Source: Sphingopyxis flava (GTDB lineage: Bacteria; Pseudomonadota; Alphaproteobacteria; Sphingomonadales; Sphingomonadaceae). From it: a stretch of DNA of 64,000 nucleotides. The translations under genes and the position numbers were made by a program. Positions within the stretch are counted from its first letter, which is position 1; the number at the start of each line of letters is the position of its first letter. The notes beneath the pieces were generated by a model that saw only the letters and a list, made by a program, of their open reading frames with translations, had not been told where the DNA came from and made no database searches. The stretch is taken from NCBI RefSeq assembly GCF_900168005.1, contig NZ_FUYP01000001.1, positions 186,001 to 250,000 of the forward strand, written 5' to 3'. Positions 8,644 to 19,315 of the stretch are shown here, in pieces.

Positions 8644-11024
8644 GAACCGCCTCCCCCGATCCGGACGCGCAGCGCTTCGAGCAGCGCCTGACGATCGTAA
8701 CGATAAACCGATTGATCGTCGGGCCCGGCGGCCGCGGCCGCTGCGCGCAGACGGATCACCGGCACTCCGTCGGCGATCAGACTCTCCTCGTCCGAAAGCG
8801 TCAGGAACACGTCAGGCGCGCCCCCGGCGAGGGCATCGTCTGCCGAGGCAACCCGGTAGCCCGCGCTGCGCAGGATCGGCGCGAGAAAATTTTCGCCCCA
8901 GCCGTCGGCATCGCCCGCGAGCTGGCAGAGCGGCTGGCGCGCCTCTGAGGCGATCTCGCCGTGCGCATATTGCTCCATCAGCCAGAAGGGATCGAGCAGT
9001 TCAACCGGTTCGCCGCCGACGAGGGTAACGCCCGAGATCAACCCGGGGACCGGCGCCGGCTGGACGGTATCGGGCAGCCGCACAATATCGATCACGGCCT
9101 CGATCGGATAACAGAGCACCCGCTGCCCATCGTGCAGACGAAGGAGCTTCAGCATCCCGGCGTCTTCGGGGAGGCGCCCGGCGTGAACGGGGAAAATATC
9201 GTCCCCGATCTGGGCCTGCACCAATCCTGCGCTCTCGAAGAGCGCGAGCGCGGGAACCTCCTCGACGCGCTCGATGACCGAGAGGCGAATGCCGCGAACG
9301 CGGCCGCCCGTGTCGCGGAACAGAAGAAGCTGTGCAGCCTTGCGCGCCGCGACCGCCTCAGCTTCGGCTTCCTCGGCTTCGTCATGGCAGCGCCCGGCTT
9401 CGGACGCATCGATCCCCGCAGCCGCGAGCAGACCCTGAACGTCGAGCAGCAAGACCGGCCGACCATTGTCGGGCAAGGTCGTGCCCGCGTAAAGGCCCGT
9501 CGCCATGATCAGCGGCGCGGCGGGCTTGATCACAAGTTCCTCATGATCGTGGATCGCCGCGACGCTCAGCGCATAGCTTTGCCCCTGTCCGGGCCGAACG
9601 ATCACGATCGCGCGATCCTCGGCATCCTCGTCCGCTCCTGGTTTCAGGCCCAATATCTCTTCAAGCCTCAGCAGCGGGAATTTCTCGCCGCGTACCGTCG
9701 CAAGTTCGCCCCCTCCGACACAATCAATGCGCGCGCTGTCGCTGCTTTCGAGCAGGATTTCGCGAACAGCGCCGCGCGGAATGGCAAAATATTGACCTGC
9801 TGCGCGCACCATGAGCCCCGAGATGATCGTGAGCGTCATCGGAACCCGCAGGAGGATCGTCAGCCCGCGCCCTTCGTCATTGCGCAGCTCGACGACCCCG
9901 CCGATTTTCTCGAGGTTCGCCTTGACGATGTCCATGCCGACCCCGCGCCCCGAGACCGAGGTGATCTTGGCCGCGGTCGAAAAGCCCGGGCGGAAGATCA
10001 GCTCAAGCTTGTCCTTCGCACTGAGCGCGCGGGCCTCGGTCGCGGTGACAATCCGCGCTGCGACTGCTTTGGAGACCAGCGCATCGGGCGAAAGGCCGCG
10101 CCCATCGTCGCGCACCTCGATCTCGATCTGGTTGCCCGACTGGCGCGCCGAGACCGACAGCGTTGCAATCACGCCCTTCCCGGCCGCGACGCGCTGGTCG
10201 AGCGGTTCGATGCCGTGATCGATGGCGTTGCGGACGATGTGGATCAGCGGATCGCGAATATTCTCCATCATCTCGCGGTCGAGCTCGACCTCGCCGCCGC
10301 TGGCGACGAATTTCACCTTTTTCCCGAGCTCCTGTGCGAGGTCGCGGACGATGCGTGGCAGCGGCGCGAACAATTTGTCGATGCGCTGCATGCGCATCTG
10401 GCTGACCGACTGGCGCATCCCCGCGATCGAATCGGAGAGGCGGTCGAACGAGGCGATCAGGCGGGGGTCAGCCCCCGATTCACGCAGCATGCGGGCAAAT
10501 TCGTTGCGCGCGAGGACGATGTCGGTGACCCCCGTCATCACGCTGTCGAGCAGCGGCAGAGGCACTCTGATCGATCGCCACGCCTGAAGTTCGGCGGCCA
10601 GATCGTCTTCGCGGCGCAGCTGGATTTCGGCCGGCTCGGGCGATGCAGGCTCATCGGCCGCAAGCGCCAGCGCCTCGATCACCTCGCCGTCATCGCCCGC
10701 GGGTTCGCCGCCGCCGGTGCCAAGCGCGCCGCACAAGTGGGTCAGGCGATCGATGACCCCGAGAACCCCGGTAACGAGCGCCGCGTCAGCGGGCCGATTG
10801 CCCCGCCGGACCTGATCGAGCGCGTCCTCGGCCGCATGAGCCAGCGCCGTGACGCGCGGCAACGACAAGAATCCCGAGCTGCCCTTGATCGTGTGGACGA
10901 GGCGAAAAATGGCATCGAGCCGCTCACGGTCGCCGGGATCGGCCTCCCATGCAACGAGCGCACCGCCCGCCTCGGCGAGAATTTCGGCGGTTTCAGCCAG
11001 AAAGTCGTTTAGCAGATCGTCCAT
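8640..11024 (-). CDS. cheA: Chemotaxis histidine kinase CheA with extra CheW-like and receiver-like C-terminus
   Basis: A 794-aa protein. An N-terminal HPt domain has the phosphorylated His at about residue 44 (FRLVHTIKGSSGFL). The dimerisation helices and ATPase follow, with HIVRNAIDHGIEP (N box), VRDDGRGLSPDAL (G1) and SGRGVGMDIV (G2). A CheW domain (LRVPMTLTIISGLMVRAAGQ) is followed by a second CheW-like segment (VRGIRLSVIERVEEVPAL). The last 90 residues resemble a degenerate receiver domain (NFLAPILRSAGYRVASADDA) without the usual phosphorylatable Asp motif. No typical P2 domain is seen between HPt and the dimerisation helices. The start at 11024 (MDDLLNDFLAETAEI) fits the HPt start; the upstream open frame is spurious. 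Confidence 0.93.
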   Translation of the reverse strand: MDDLLNDFLAETAEILAEAGGALVAWEADPGDRERLDAIFRLVHTIKGSSGFLSLPRVTALAHAAEDALDQVRRGNRPADAALVTGVLGVIDRLTHLCGALGTGGGEPAGDDGEVIEALALAADEPASPEPAEIQLRREDDLAAELQAWRSIRVPLPLLDSVMTGVTDIVLARNEFARMLRESGADPRLIASFDRLSDSIAGMRQSVSQMRMQRIDKLFAPLPRIVRDLAQELGKKVKFVASGGEVELDREMMENIRDPLIHIVRNAIDHGIEPLDQRVAAGKGVIATLSVSARQSGNQIEIEVRDDGRGLSPDALVSKAVAARIVTATEARALSAKDKLELIFRPGFSTAAKITSVSGRGVGMDIVKANLEKIGGVVELRNDEGRGLTILLRVPMTLTIISGLMVRAAGQYFAIPRGAVREILLESSDSARIDCVGGGELATVRGEKFPLLRLEEILGLKPGADEDAEDRAIVIVRPGQGQSYALSVAAIHDHEELVIKPAAPLIMATGLYAGTTLPDNGRPVLLLDVQGLLAAAGIDASEAGRCHDEAEEAEAEAVAARKAAQLLLFRDTGGRVRGIRLSVIERVEEVPALALFESAGLVQAQIGDDIFPVHAGRLPEDAGMLKLLRLHDGQRVLCYPIEAVIDIVRLPDTVQPAPVPGLISGVTLVGGEPVELLDPFWLMEQYAHGEIASEARQPLCQLAGDADGWGENFLAPILRSAGYRVASADDALAGGAPDVFLTLSDEESLIADGVPVIRLRAAAAAAGPDDQSVYRYDRQALLEALRVRIGGGGS

Positions 11025-11086
11025 TGCGGTTCCGGTGCGCCCCAAAATCGAAGCGCGACCATGCCGAACAATGGTTAAGGGAGACT

Positions 11087-11731
11087 TTACCCGCGTCCGC
11101 GCAAGACGGCACCGACCAGGAGCGATGTCGGCGTCTCGCGCGCGAGCATCACCGTGCCGCCGTTCTGCTCCGCGACGGCCTGCACCAGCACCGCAGGCGC
11201 AGTACGCGAGCTCATCGCGCCGGCGCTCTCGCCTTCCGCGAGGATGCGCTCGACATCCTTGTCGACCAGAATGCGTTCGGCCTCGGCGTGAAGCGCAATC
11301 TCGATGCCGTCGGCCTGCTTCTCGCACCCAATGTCGAGCCGGCCGCCGCGCACCAGCGCGTCGACGAGGATCAACGCGAGGTTGAGGATGATCTTGACCG
11401 CAGGCTTGGGCAGCGGCTCGTCGCTGATCATCCAATGGAGGGTGATCGGCCGATCGGCCATGATCCCCTCGATCGCCGACCTCGCTTCCGCGGGCGGCAC
11501 CGCCTCGCCGAAACCGCCCGCCGAACCAAAGGCAAGGCGAAAAAATTTGAGCTTGGCCGCCGATGTCCGCGCGCTCTGTTCCAAAAGCTCGAAACAGCGC
11601 GCGCGCATGTCGGGGTCCTTTTCGTCGGCGAGCAGCTCGAGCCCGTTGGCGAATGCCCCCACCGGGCTTAGCAGGTCATGGCAAAGCCGCGAGGCCAGCA
11701 TGGACGCGAAATCGACGCGATCGTCGGACAT
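11087..11731 (-). CDS. chpT: Histidine phosphotransferase ChpT
   Basis: A 214-aa DUF2328/ChpT family protein. The phosphorylated His is in ASRLCHDLLSPVGAFANGLE (about residue 18), the hallmark of this family, followed by a degenerate HATPase-like C-terminal domain. In Caulobacter ChpT passes phosphate from CckA to CtrA and CpdR. It acts as a dimer in the cytoplasm. Here it lies 62 bases upstream of cheA on the same strand, which links the cell-cycle relay and the chemotaxis operon by position. Confidence 0.88.
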   Translation of the reverse strand: MSDDRVDFASMLASRLCHDLLSPVGAFANGLELLADEKDPDMRARCFELLEQSARTSAAKLKFFRLAFGSAGGFGEAVPPAEARSAIEGIMADRPITLHWMISDEPLPKPAVKIILNLALILVDALVRGGRLDIGCEKQADGIEIALHAEAERILVDKDVERILAEGESAGAMSSRTAPAVLVQAVAEQNGGTVMLARETPTSLLVGAVLRGRG

Positions 11732-11923
11732 GGATGTAATGGCTCCCCAGCGCAGATCCGGATATTTCCGGCCTGCCGGTCCCTAGGGCAAGCGCGGGCA
11801 CGAGAGCAAGGGCGAACCCCGCATCCGTTTCGCAAGACATGCCCGTCGGCGGCCTTCTGAGACGAAGAGATTAGCGCCCCGCCAATTCTTGAAATCCGGT
11901 ATCTCGCACCCACATCCCCCCCA

Positions 11924-12880
11924 ATGCAGGGGGATGAGGACATTTTGACCATAGCGCTCGGTGAGGGCGCCGCCGGTGAGCGGCTCGACCGGGCGCTCGC
12001 CGAGGCGCTTCCGAACCTGTCGCGCGAACGGCTCAAAATGCTCATCAAGGGAGGCCGCGTTGCGGATGCGAGCGGCGCGGTGCTCTGGGACCCGTCGGCC
12101 AAGGCCGCGGCGCCCACGACGATCAAGGTCCGCCTTCCCGCTCCGGCGCCTGCGCACAATGTCGCGCAGGACCTTGGCTTGGTCATCGCTTATGAAGACG
12201 AGCACCTCATCGTCGTCGACAAGCCCGCAGGCATGGTCGTGCATCCGGCTGCGGGCAACGCCGACGGCACGCTGGTCAACGCGCTGCTCTACCATTGCGC
12301 GGGGCAGCTTTCGGGGATTGGCGGCGTCGCCCGGCCGGGGATCGTGCACCGAATCGACAAGGATACGAGCGGGTTGATCGTTGCCGCAAAGCACGACAAG
12401 GCGCATGAAGGGCTGGCCAGGCAGTTCGCTGCGCACAGCATCGAGCGCCGCTATCTCGCGCTTGCAACCGGGCGGCCGATGCCGGCCAATGCTACGGTCG
12501 ACGCAGCGCTCGGCCGATCGGCGACCAACCGCAAGAAGATGGCGGTGGTTCCGACAGGACGCGGCAAGCACGCGATCACGCATTACCGCACCATCGAGCT
12601 GCTCACCGGGGCAACGCTGATCGAATGCCGGCTCGAGACAGGGCGTACCCATCAGGTGCGCGTTCACATGGCGCATATCGGCCATCCGCTCATCGGCGAT
12701 CCGGTCTATGGGCGGTCGCGCAAACCGCTGTCCGATGTGCTCAAAGCGCGGGGCTTCGCGCGGCAGGCATTGCACGCGGCCCATTTGGGTTTTATTCATC
12801 CGGTAACTGGTAACAAGATCGCGCTCGACAGCGAACTCCCTCAGGATATGCGGGAACTGATCGATGAACTGCGCGTTTAA
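11924..12880 (+). CDS. rluD: 23S rRNA pseudouridine synthase, RluD family
   Basis: A 318-aa RluA-family enzyme. It has an N-terminal S4 RNA-binding domain (GERLDRALAEALPNLSRERL) and a catalytic domain. The catalytic Asp is in GIVHRIDKDTSGLIVAAK (about residue 143), and RTHQVRVHMAHIGHPLIGDP is near residue 240. It is expected to isomerise uridines of 23S rRNA helix 69 (1911/1915/1917 in E. coli numbering). It is followed 77 bases later by rpoH in the same orientation, the standard alphaproteobacterial order. Confidence 0.93.
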   Translation: MQGDEDILTIALGEGAAGERLDRALAEALPNLSRERLKMLIKGGRVADASGAVLWDPSAKAAAPTTIKVRLPAPAPAHNVAQDLGLVIAYEDEHLIVVDKPAGMVVHPAAGNADGTLVNALLYHCAGQLSGIGGVARPGIVHRIDKDTSGLIVAAKHDKAHEGLARQFAAHSIERRYLALATGRPMPANATVDAALGRSATNRKKMAVVPTGRGKHAITHYRTIELLTGATLIECRLETGRTHQVRVHMAHIGHPLIGDPVYGRSRKPLSDVLKARGFARQALHAAHLGFIHPVTGNKIALDSELPQDMRELIDELRV

Positions 12881-12957
12881 GTTTCGAATAAAAATCTATC
12901 TCGACCGCAGGATGGAACCGCGGCATCACTCTCCTTCTGAAATTTAGGGAAGACGCT

Positions 12958-13860
12958 ATGGCTAACAAGAGCAATGTTCCGGCAGTAGTGCCCGCACTCG
13001 GCGGTGAGGCGAGCCTGAACCGCTACCTGGCCGAAATTCGCAAATTTCCCCTCCTGACCCCCGAGCAGGAATATATGCTCGCGAAGCGCTTTCAGGAGCA
13101 TGGGGACAATGAAGCTGCAGCGCAGCTTGTGACCTCGCACCTGCGGCTCGTGGCGAAAATCGCAATGGGCTATCGCGGCTACGGCCTGCCGGTCAGTGAA
13201 TTGATCAGCGAGGGCAATATCGGGCTGATGCAGGGTGTGAAGAAGTTCGACCCCGAACGCGGCTTCCGCCTCGCGACCTATGCGATGTGGTGGATCCGCG
13301 CATCGATACAGGAATTCATCCTGCGCTCGTGGAGTCTTGTCAAAATGGGCACCACCGCTGCGCAGAAGAAGCTGTTCTTCAACCTTCGCCGGATGAAGAA
13401 TAATCTCGAGGCCTTCGAGGATGGCGATCTGTCGCCCGAAAATGTCGCGAAGATTGCAAAGGACCTTGGCGTAACCGAGGACGAGGTGATCAGCATGAAC
13501 CGCCGCATGGCGATGGGCGGCGACACGTCGCTCAACGTGCCGATGGGCGAGGATGGCGACAGCCAGTGGCAGGATTTGCTCGGCGACGAAGGGCCGCTGC
13601 AGGACGAACGCGTGGCGGAAGCGGAAGAACGCGACGTGCGCCACGAGCTACTTACCGAGGCGCTCGAAACGCTTAACGAGCGCGAGCGTCACATCCTCAC
13701 CGAGCGCCGCCTCACAGACGATCCGAAGACGCTCGAGGATCTGAGCCAGGTCTATGACGTCAGCCGCGAACGCGTCCGTCAGATCGAAGTGCGCGCGTTC
13801 GAGAAGCTGCAGAAGGCCATGCTCAAGCTCGCCGGCGAACGGCGGCTGGTCGGGGCCTGA
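12958..13860 (+). CDS. rpoH: RNA polymerase heat-shock sigma factor RpoH (sigma-32)
   Basis: A 300-aa sigma-70 family protein of RpoH type. Region 2 has AMGYRGYGLPVSELISEGNI and GFRLATYAMWWIRASIQEFI. The RpoH box QKKLFFNLRR is near residue 140. Region 4 has VYDVSRERVRQIEVRAFEKL. It directs transcription of chaperone and protease genes. GGGAAG precedes the ATG at 12958. The interval from rluD holds no clear terminator, so some expression may come from rluD transcription. Confidence 0.96.
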   Translation: MANKSNVPAVVPALGGEASLNRYLAEIRKFPLLTPEQEYMLAKRFQEHGDNEAAAQLVTSHLRLVAKIAMGYRGYGLPVSELISEGNIGLMQGVKKFDPERGFRLATYAMWWIRASIQEFILRSWSLVKMGTTAAQKKLFFNLRRMKNNLEAFEDGDLSPENVAKIAKDLGVTEDEVISMNRRMAMGGDTSLNVPMGEDGDSQWQDLLGDEGPLQDERVAEAEERDVRHELLTEALETLNERERHILTERRLTDDPKTLEDLSQVYDVSRERVRQIEVRAFEKLQKAMLKLAGERRLVGA

Positions 13861-13903
13861 CGCGAAGATTTGCCGCCGGCGCCCTTTGCCATAAGGTGGC
13901 GCC

Positions 13904-15013
13904 ATGTGGCTCCTTCCTCTTTTGGCGGCGCTGGCGGCACCTGCCCCCGCCCCGCCCCTCGCCTCGCCATCGGCGGATATGCAGGCATTCGACGCCGACA
14001 TTCGCATTTCCCCAGCGCCGGTCCGCATCGGGGACGAGCGACATCTCGTCTATGAGATGCACCTGAGCAATTTCGCGGCCGTCCCGCTGACCCTTGACCG
14101 TATCGTGGCGCGCGACGCTGCGAGCGGCGCTGAACTGCTTGCCCTTTCAGGCGCCGCGCTTGAGGCGGCGTTAGGGCATGTCCCATCGGGAGGCGGCGCG
14201 ACGATCGCGCCGGGCGCGCGGGCGATTGCCTATTTCGACATCGCGCTAACGGACGGTTCTCGTCCCGCGAAGATCGCGCATAGTCTTGAGATCCGCCAGG
14301 ACAATGGACGCCGCGTCATCGAGGCCGGCACCGTGACGATCGACCCACGCCCACTTCCCATTCTGGGTCCGCCCTTGCGCAATGGACCGTGGGTAGCAGT
14401 CTACGCGCCCGAGCTTGAGCGTGGTCATCGCCGAGTTCCCTATGCCGTCGCGGGACGCGCGAGGATCCCTGGCCGTTTCGCCATCGACTGGATGAGGGTC
14501 GACGCGAAGGGCCGGCTCGACCGCTCGGACGGCAAGGCGCTGGCGGATTCGCTGAGCTATGGCGCCGAGGTGCTCGCGGTTGCCGACGCGGTGGTCGCCG
14601 CGACGCGGGACGACGTCAACGAGCCGCGATGGCGCGCCGATCTCCCCAAAGTTGCGATCGGCGATGCGGCCGGCAACTACATCGCTCTCGATCTTGGCGG
14701 TGGCCGCTACGCCCTTTACGAGCATCTCCAGCCCGGCCTGCGCGTGAAGCCCGGCGACCGGGTGAAACGCGGGCAGGTGATCGCCCGCCTCGGCCTCACC
14801 GGTCAGGGCACCGCACCGCATCTTCACTTTCATATGGCCTCCTCGCCTTCGCCGCTCGCAGCCGAGGGCCTCCCGTTTCTGGTCGAGGGCGCGACGCGGA
14901 TCGGCGGCTATTCGTCAATCGAAAAGCTCGGAACGGCATGGCAGCCGCTGCCAGCCGCTGCGCCGGGCCCGATGTTTCCGCCCGCGAACAGCGTCGTTCG
15001 CTTTCCCGAATGA
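13904..15013 (+). CDS. M23-family metallopeptidase (secreted peptidoglycan endopeptidase-like)
   Basis: A 369-aa protein beginning with a short signal peptide (MWLLPLLAALAAPAPAPPLA). An all-beta N-terminal part is followed by a LytM/M23 domain. The zinc motif HLHFHMASSP sits in GQGTAPHLHFHM (about residue 303), with FAIDWMRVD upstream where the HxxxD-type first motif lies. The first motif reads FAIDWM rather than the usual H-x(3)-D, so activity is not certain. It is expected to cut or bind peptidoglycan crosslinks in the periplasm. It is followed by mtgA, another cell-wall enzyme. Confidence 0.82.
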   Translation: MWLLPLLAALAAPAPAPPLASPSADMQAFDADIRISPAPVRIGDERHLVYEMHLSNFAAVPLTLDRIVARDAASGAELLALSGAALEAALGHVPSGGGATIAPGARAIAYFDIALTDGSRPAKIAHSLEIRQDNGRRVIEAGTVTIDPRPLPILGPPLRNGPWVAVYAPELERGHRRVPYAVAGRARIPGRFAIDWMRVDAKGRLDRSDGKALADSLSYGAEVLAVADAVVAATRDDVNEPRWRADLPKVAIGDAAGNYIALDLGGGRYALYEHLQPGLRVKPGDRVKRGQVIARLGLTGQGTAPHLHFHMASSPSPLAAEGLPFLVEGATRIGGYSSIEKLGTAWQPLPAAAPGPMFPPANSVVRFPE

Positions 15014-15055
15014 TCCGCTTGTCCGACCGCCCCGCGCTGCGATAGAGACCCGGCG

Positions 15056-15763
15056 ATGAGCCCAGCGACCAAAGTCCGCCGCCGCAAGCTGCCCTGGTAT
15101 CTGCGGCCGTTCAAATGGCTGCTCTGGTTCATCGCGATTTCGGCGATCTGGGTCCTGATCTATGTCGTTGTTCCGCCGCCAGTGACCTTCACCATGCTTG
15201 CCGACCGCAATGGCATCACCAAGGACTGGACGGGCCTTTCGCATATCGATCGCAACATGGTGCGCGCAGTGATCGCGGCCGAGGACGGCAAATTCTGCAG
15301 CCACGACGGGTTCGACCGGGAGGCGATCGAGCAGGCGATCGAACGCAATGCCAAGGGCAAGAGGCTGCGCGGCGGATCGACGATCAGCCAGCAGACGGCC
15401 AAGAATGTCTTCCTTTGGCAGGGCAGCGGCTGGACGCGATATGTCCGCAAGGTCCCCGAGATCTGGTTCACCTTCCTTATTGAAAAAATCTGGGGAAAGC
15501 GGCGGATCATGGAGGTCTATCTCAACGTCGCCGAGACGGGTATTGGCACCTATGGCGTCGAAGCGGGCGCGCAGCGCTATTTCCGGCACGGCGCGGCAAA
15601 ACTCTCCCCGGCGGAGGCTGCGCGCATCGCGGCAATTCTACCGCTGCCCAAGAAGCGCGAGGCCGTGAGCCCTTCGGGCTTTACCCGCCGTTATGGCAAT
15701 ATGATCCGCGCGCGGATCGGCGTCGTTCGCCGCGACGGTCTCGACCGGTGCGTTTACGATTGA
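15056..15763 (+). CDS. mtgA: Monofunctional biosynthetic peptidoglycan transglycosylase
   Basis: A 235-aa GT51 enzyme with one N-terminal transmembrane helix (WLLWFIAISAIWVLIYVVVP, residues 22-42). The catalytic Glu is in VIAAEDGKFCSHDGFD, followed by RGGSTISQQTAKNVFLW and KRRIMEVYLNVAETGIGTYG. It polymerises lipid II into glycan strands on the periplasmic side. Length is normal. A hairpin terminator follows at 15766-15792. Confidence 0.95.
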   Translation: MSPATKVRRRKLPWYLRPFKWLLWFIAISAIWVLIYVVVPPPVTFTMLADRNGITKDWTGLSHIDRNMVRAVIAAEDGKFCSHDGFDREAIEQAIERNAKGKRLRGGSTISQQTAKNVFLWQGSGWTRYVRKVPEIWFTFLIEKIWGKRRIMEVYLNVAETGIGTYGVEAGAQRYFRHGAAKLSPAEAARIAAILPLPKKREAVSPSGFTRRYGNMIRARIGVVRRDGLDRCVYD

Positions 15764-15765
15764 GT

Positions 15766-15792
15766 GCTCCCGCGAACGCCGAGGGCGGGAGC
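15766..15792. terminator. Hairpin between convergent mtgA and TPR gene
   Basis: GCTCCCGC (15766-15773) pairs perfectly with GCGGGAGC (15785-15792) across an 11-base loop, between the mtgA stop and the convergent TPR gene. There is no run of T, so termination would be weak or bidirectional. Confidence 0.45.
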
Positions 15793-15804
15793 GAAGCGCG
15801 CTTC

Positions 15805-16329
15805 CTAATTCTGTTCGCGCGTCACCGTCGTCACCACCGGCTTTGGCGCAATTGCCTCGGCCGCGACAACGCGCTTCGATACGCTGGCCGCGATCGCCTT
15901 TTCGAGCGCGGCGACCTGCGGACATTTGTCCGAACAGACCCGCTGCGCCGCCGCCAGTTTCTCCCGCGCGAGCTCGATAGCCCCCTTTTCGGCCAACGCT
16001 TGTCCCTGGCCCACGAGCGCTGTGACATCATTGGGTTCGAGGAGGAGTGCCTCGCGATAGAGGCCGATCGCCTTGCCCGGCAATCCCTGCGCCCGCGCAA
16101 CCTGCGCGAGCGCGATGATCGCCGAGCGATTGCGCGGATCGGCGGCGAGGGCTGATTCATAATAATCGATCGCGCCGTTCAGATCGCCCATGCCCTGGGC
16201 TTCCTCGCCCTGCTTTTGGAGCGCAATCGAACGCGGAAGAATGTCGTTATCGGCGCGCTGCGCGTCGGAGGCGGCAGGCAGGCTGGCGAGGACAAGACCG
16301 GCACCGAGAGCCAGCAAACTGACACGCAT
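15805..16329 (-). CDS. Secreted TPR-repeat protein
   Basis: A 174-aa protein with a signal peptide (MRVSLLALGAGLVLASLPAA, cleavage near SDA) and about three tetratricopeptide repeats (GDLNGAIDYYESALAADPRN, then GLPGKAIGLYREALLLEPND). GGGAGA lies 6 bases before the ATG at 16329, which decides the start over an upstream ATG that overlaps rsmB. TPRs mediate protein contacts, so a periplasmic scaffold role is likely; the partner is unknown. Confidence 0.75.
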   Translation of the reverse strand: MRVSLLALGAGLVLASLPAASDAQRADNDILPRSIALQKQGEEAQGMGDLNGAIDYYESALAADPRNRSAIIALAQVARAQGLPGKAIGLYREALLLEPNDVTALVGQGQALAEKGAIELAREKLAAAQRVCSDKCPQVAALEKAIAASVSKRVVAAEAIAPKPVVTTVTREQN

Positions 16330-16361
16330 CGCATTCTCCCATTTCGTCATGTCGAGAGAGC

Positions 16362-17552
16362 CTAACATGGTGCCGTCAGCCGTGCGAGAAAAAAGCCATC
16401 GCATCCGTCATGCCCCGGCGTCAGCAGGAAACCCGCGCCGGCACGCCGTCCGACGCGGGCTGGAAGCGGCTCGGCGTCGACTCGCCAGCCCGGATGCCGG
16501 TTCAGAAAATCATCCATCTGTGCCCGCCCCTCGCGCGCGATGATCGAGCAGACGGCATAAAGAAGTTTTCCGCCCGGCGCCACCAGCCCGGCTCCAATCT
16601 CGATGAGCTTCGCCTGATCGGCAAGGTGCCGCTCAAGCCGCGATGACGTCAGCCGCCAGCGCAGCTCGGGACTGCGTCGCCAGGTGCCGCTGCCCGAGCA
16701 GGGGGCGTCGACAAAGACTCGGTCCGCTCTTCCCTGCCAGTCGGCAAGCATCGCATTTTCCTTGCCAGGATCGAGCAGCCGTGTCGCAATGCGGGTCGCT
16801 CCTGCCCGCTCGGCCCGCGGCGGCAGCTGCTGGAGCCGCGCGCGGTTGGTGTCGCAGGCGAGAATGTCGGCGCCGTTCTCCGTCACCGAGGCGATGGCGA
16901 GCGTCTTTCCGCCGCCGCCCGCACAAAGATCGACGATGGCCATGCCGGAGGCGGCACCGAGCGCGGCCGATGCATATTGGCTCGCCGCATCCTGCACCTC
17001 GAACCGCCCCTGGGCGTGCGCCGGGTGCTGCGTCGCGGCGGTTTCGGGTGGCAGCCGCCAGCCATCGGGTGCGTGTGCGATGGGCGCACCCTCGGGAAAG
17101 AGCATGGCGAGATCCTCGCGCTTCGCCTTGATCCGATTTGCGCGCAGGTCGAGCGGCGCGCGGGCCAGCATCGCAGCGCCTTCCTCGGCGCTTACAAGCG
17201 GATCGAAAAGTTCGGCGAGCGCTGGTGCCACAAAGCCCGCTTCGGCGCGTGGCTCATTGGGCGTTATCGGGGCCGGACCATAAGGCGAACCATCGAAGAG
17301 CGCGGCAAGATCGGGCCGGAGGTCGGCCAGCGCGACCATCGCCGCCCGCCCCGAGGGCGGAGCGATACGCACCGCACGGATCGCTTCATAGACATGGCCG
17401 CGGATCGCGCGGCGATCTTTCGATCCCGCGTAGCGGCGCTGGCGCATCGCGTCCGCAAGGAGCGCATCGGCAGGAGCGCCGCCCTCGCGGGCCGCGACGG
17501 CAATTGCATCGAGAATCTCGATCGCCGCCTGGACGCGTGCTGCGGGGGTCAT
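16362..17552 (-). CDS. rsmB: rRNA (cytosine-C5) methyltransferase, RsmB/NOP2 family
   Basis: A 396-aa protein. SAM motif I is near MAIVDLCAGGGGKTLAIASV (about residue 210). The catalytic Cys is in VFVDAPCSGSGTWRRSPELR (about 287), and the second Cys is in LLYAVCSIIAREG. The N-terminal part is a NusB-like helical extension. It is expected to methylate C967 of 16S rRNA. It lies 27 bases after guaB in the same orientation. Assignment to RsmB rather than another NOP2 paralogue rests on overall layout. Confidence 0.88.
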   Translation of the reverse strand: MTPAARVQAAIEILDAIAVAAREGGAPADALLADAMRQRRYAGSKDRRAIRGHVYEAIRAVRIAPPSGRAAMVALADLRPDLAALFDGSPYGPAPITPNEPRAEAGFVAPALAELFDPLVSAEEGAAMLARAPLDLRANRIKAKREDLAMLFPEGAPIAHAPDGWRLPPETAATQHPAHAQGRFEVQDAASQYASAALGAASGMAIVDLCAGGGGKTLAIASVTENGADILACDTNRARLQQLPPRAERAGATRIATRLLDPGKENAMLADWQGRADRVFVDAPCSGSGTWRRSPELRWRLTSSRLERHLADQAKLIEIGAGLVAPGGKLLYAVCSIIAREGRAQMDDFLNRHPGWRVDAEPLPARVGRRAGAGFLLTPGHDGCDGFFLARLTAPC

Positions 17553-17579
17553 CGGACGTGCTTCGGGTGCAAGAGCCGA

Positions 17580-19238
<1,659 letters not shown>

Positions 19239-19315
19239 TTAGACCAGCGCTAATAGCATGGAGGCGGGAGGCCAAGCGCGCTTAAAATGGCAGACGTGCG
19301 CCCGTTAATCGTCGC

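Noticed and set aside
8961..11012. A 683-codon open frame on the plus strand opposite cheA
   Set aside because: It mirrors the codon structure of cheA, is rich in Arg/Asp/Gly of antisense type and has no recognisable domain. High GC makes such shadows common.
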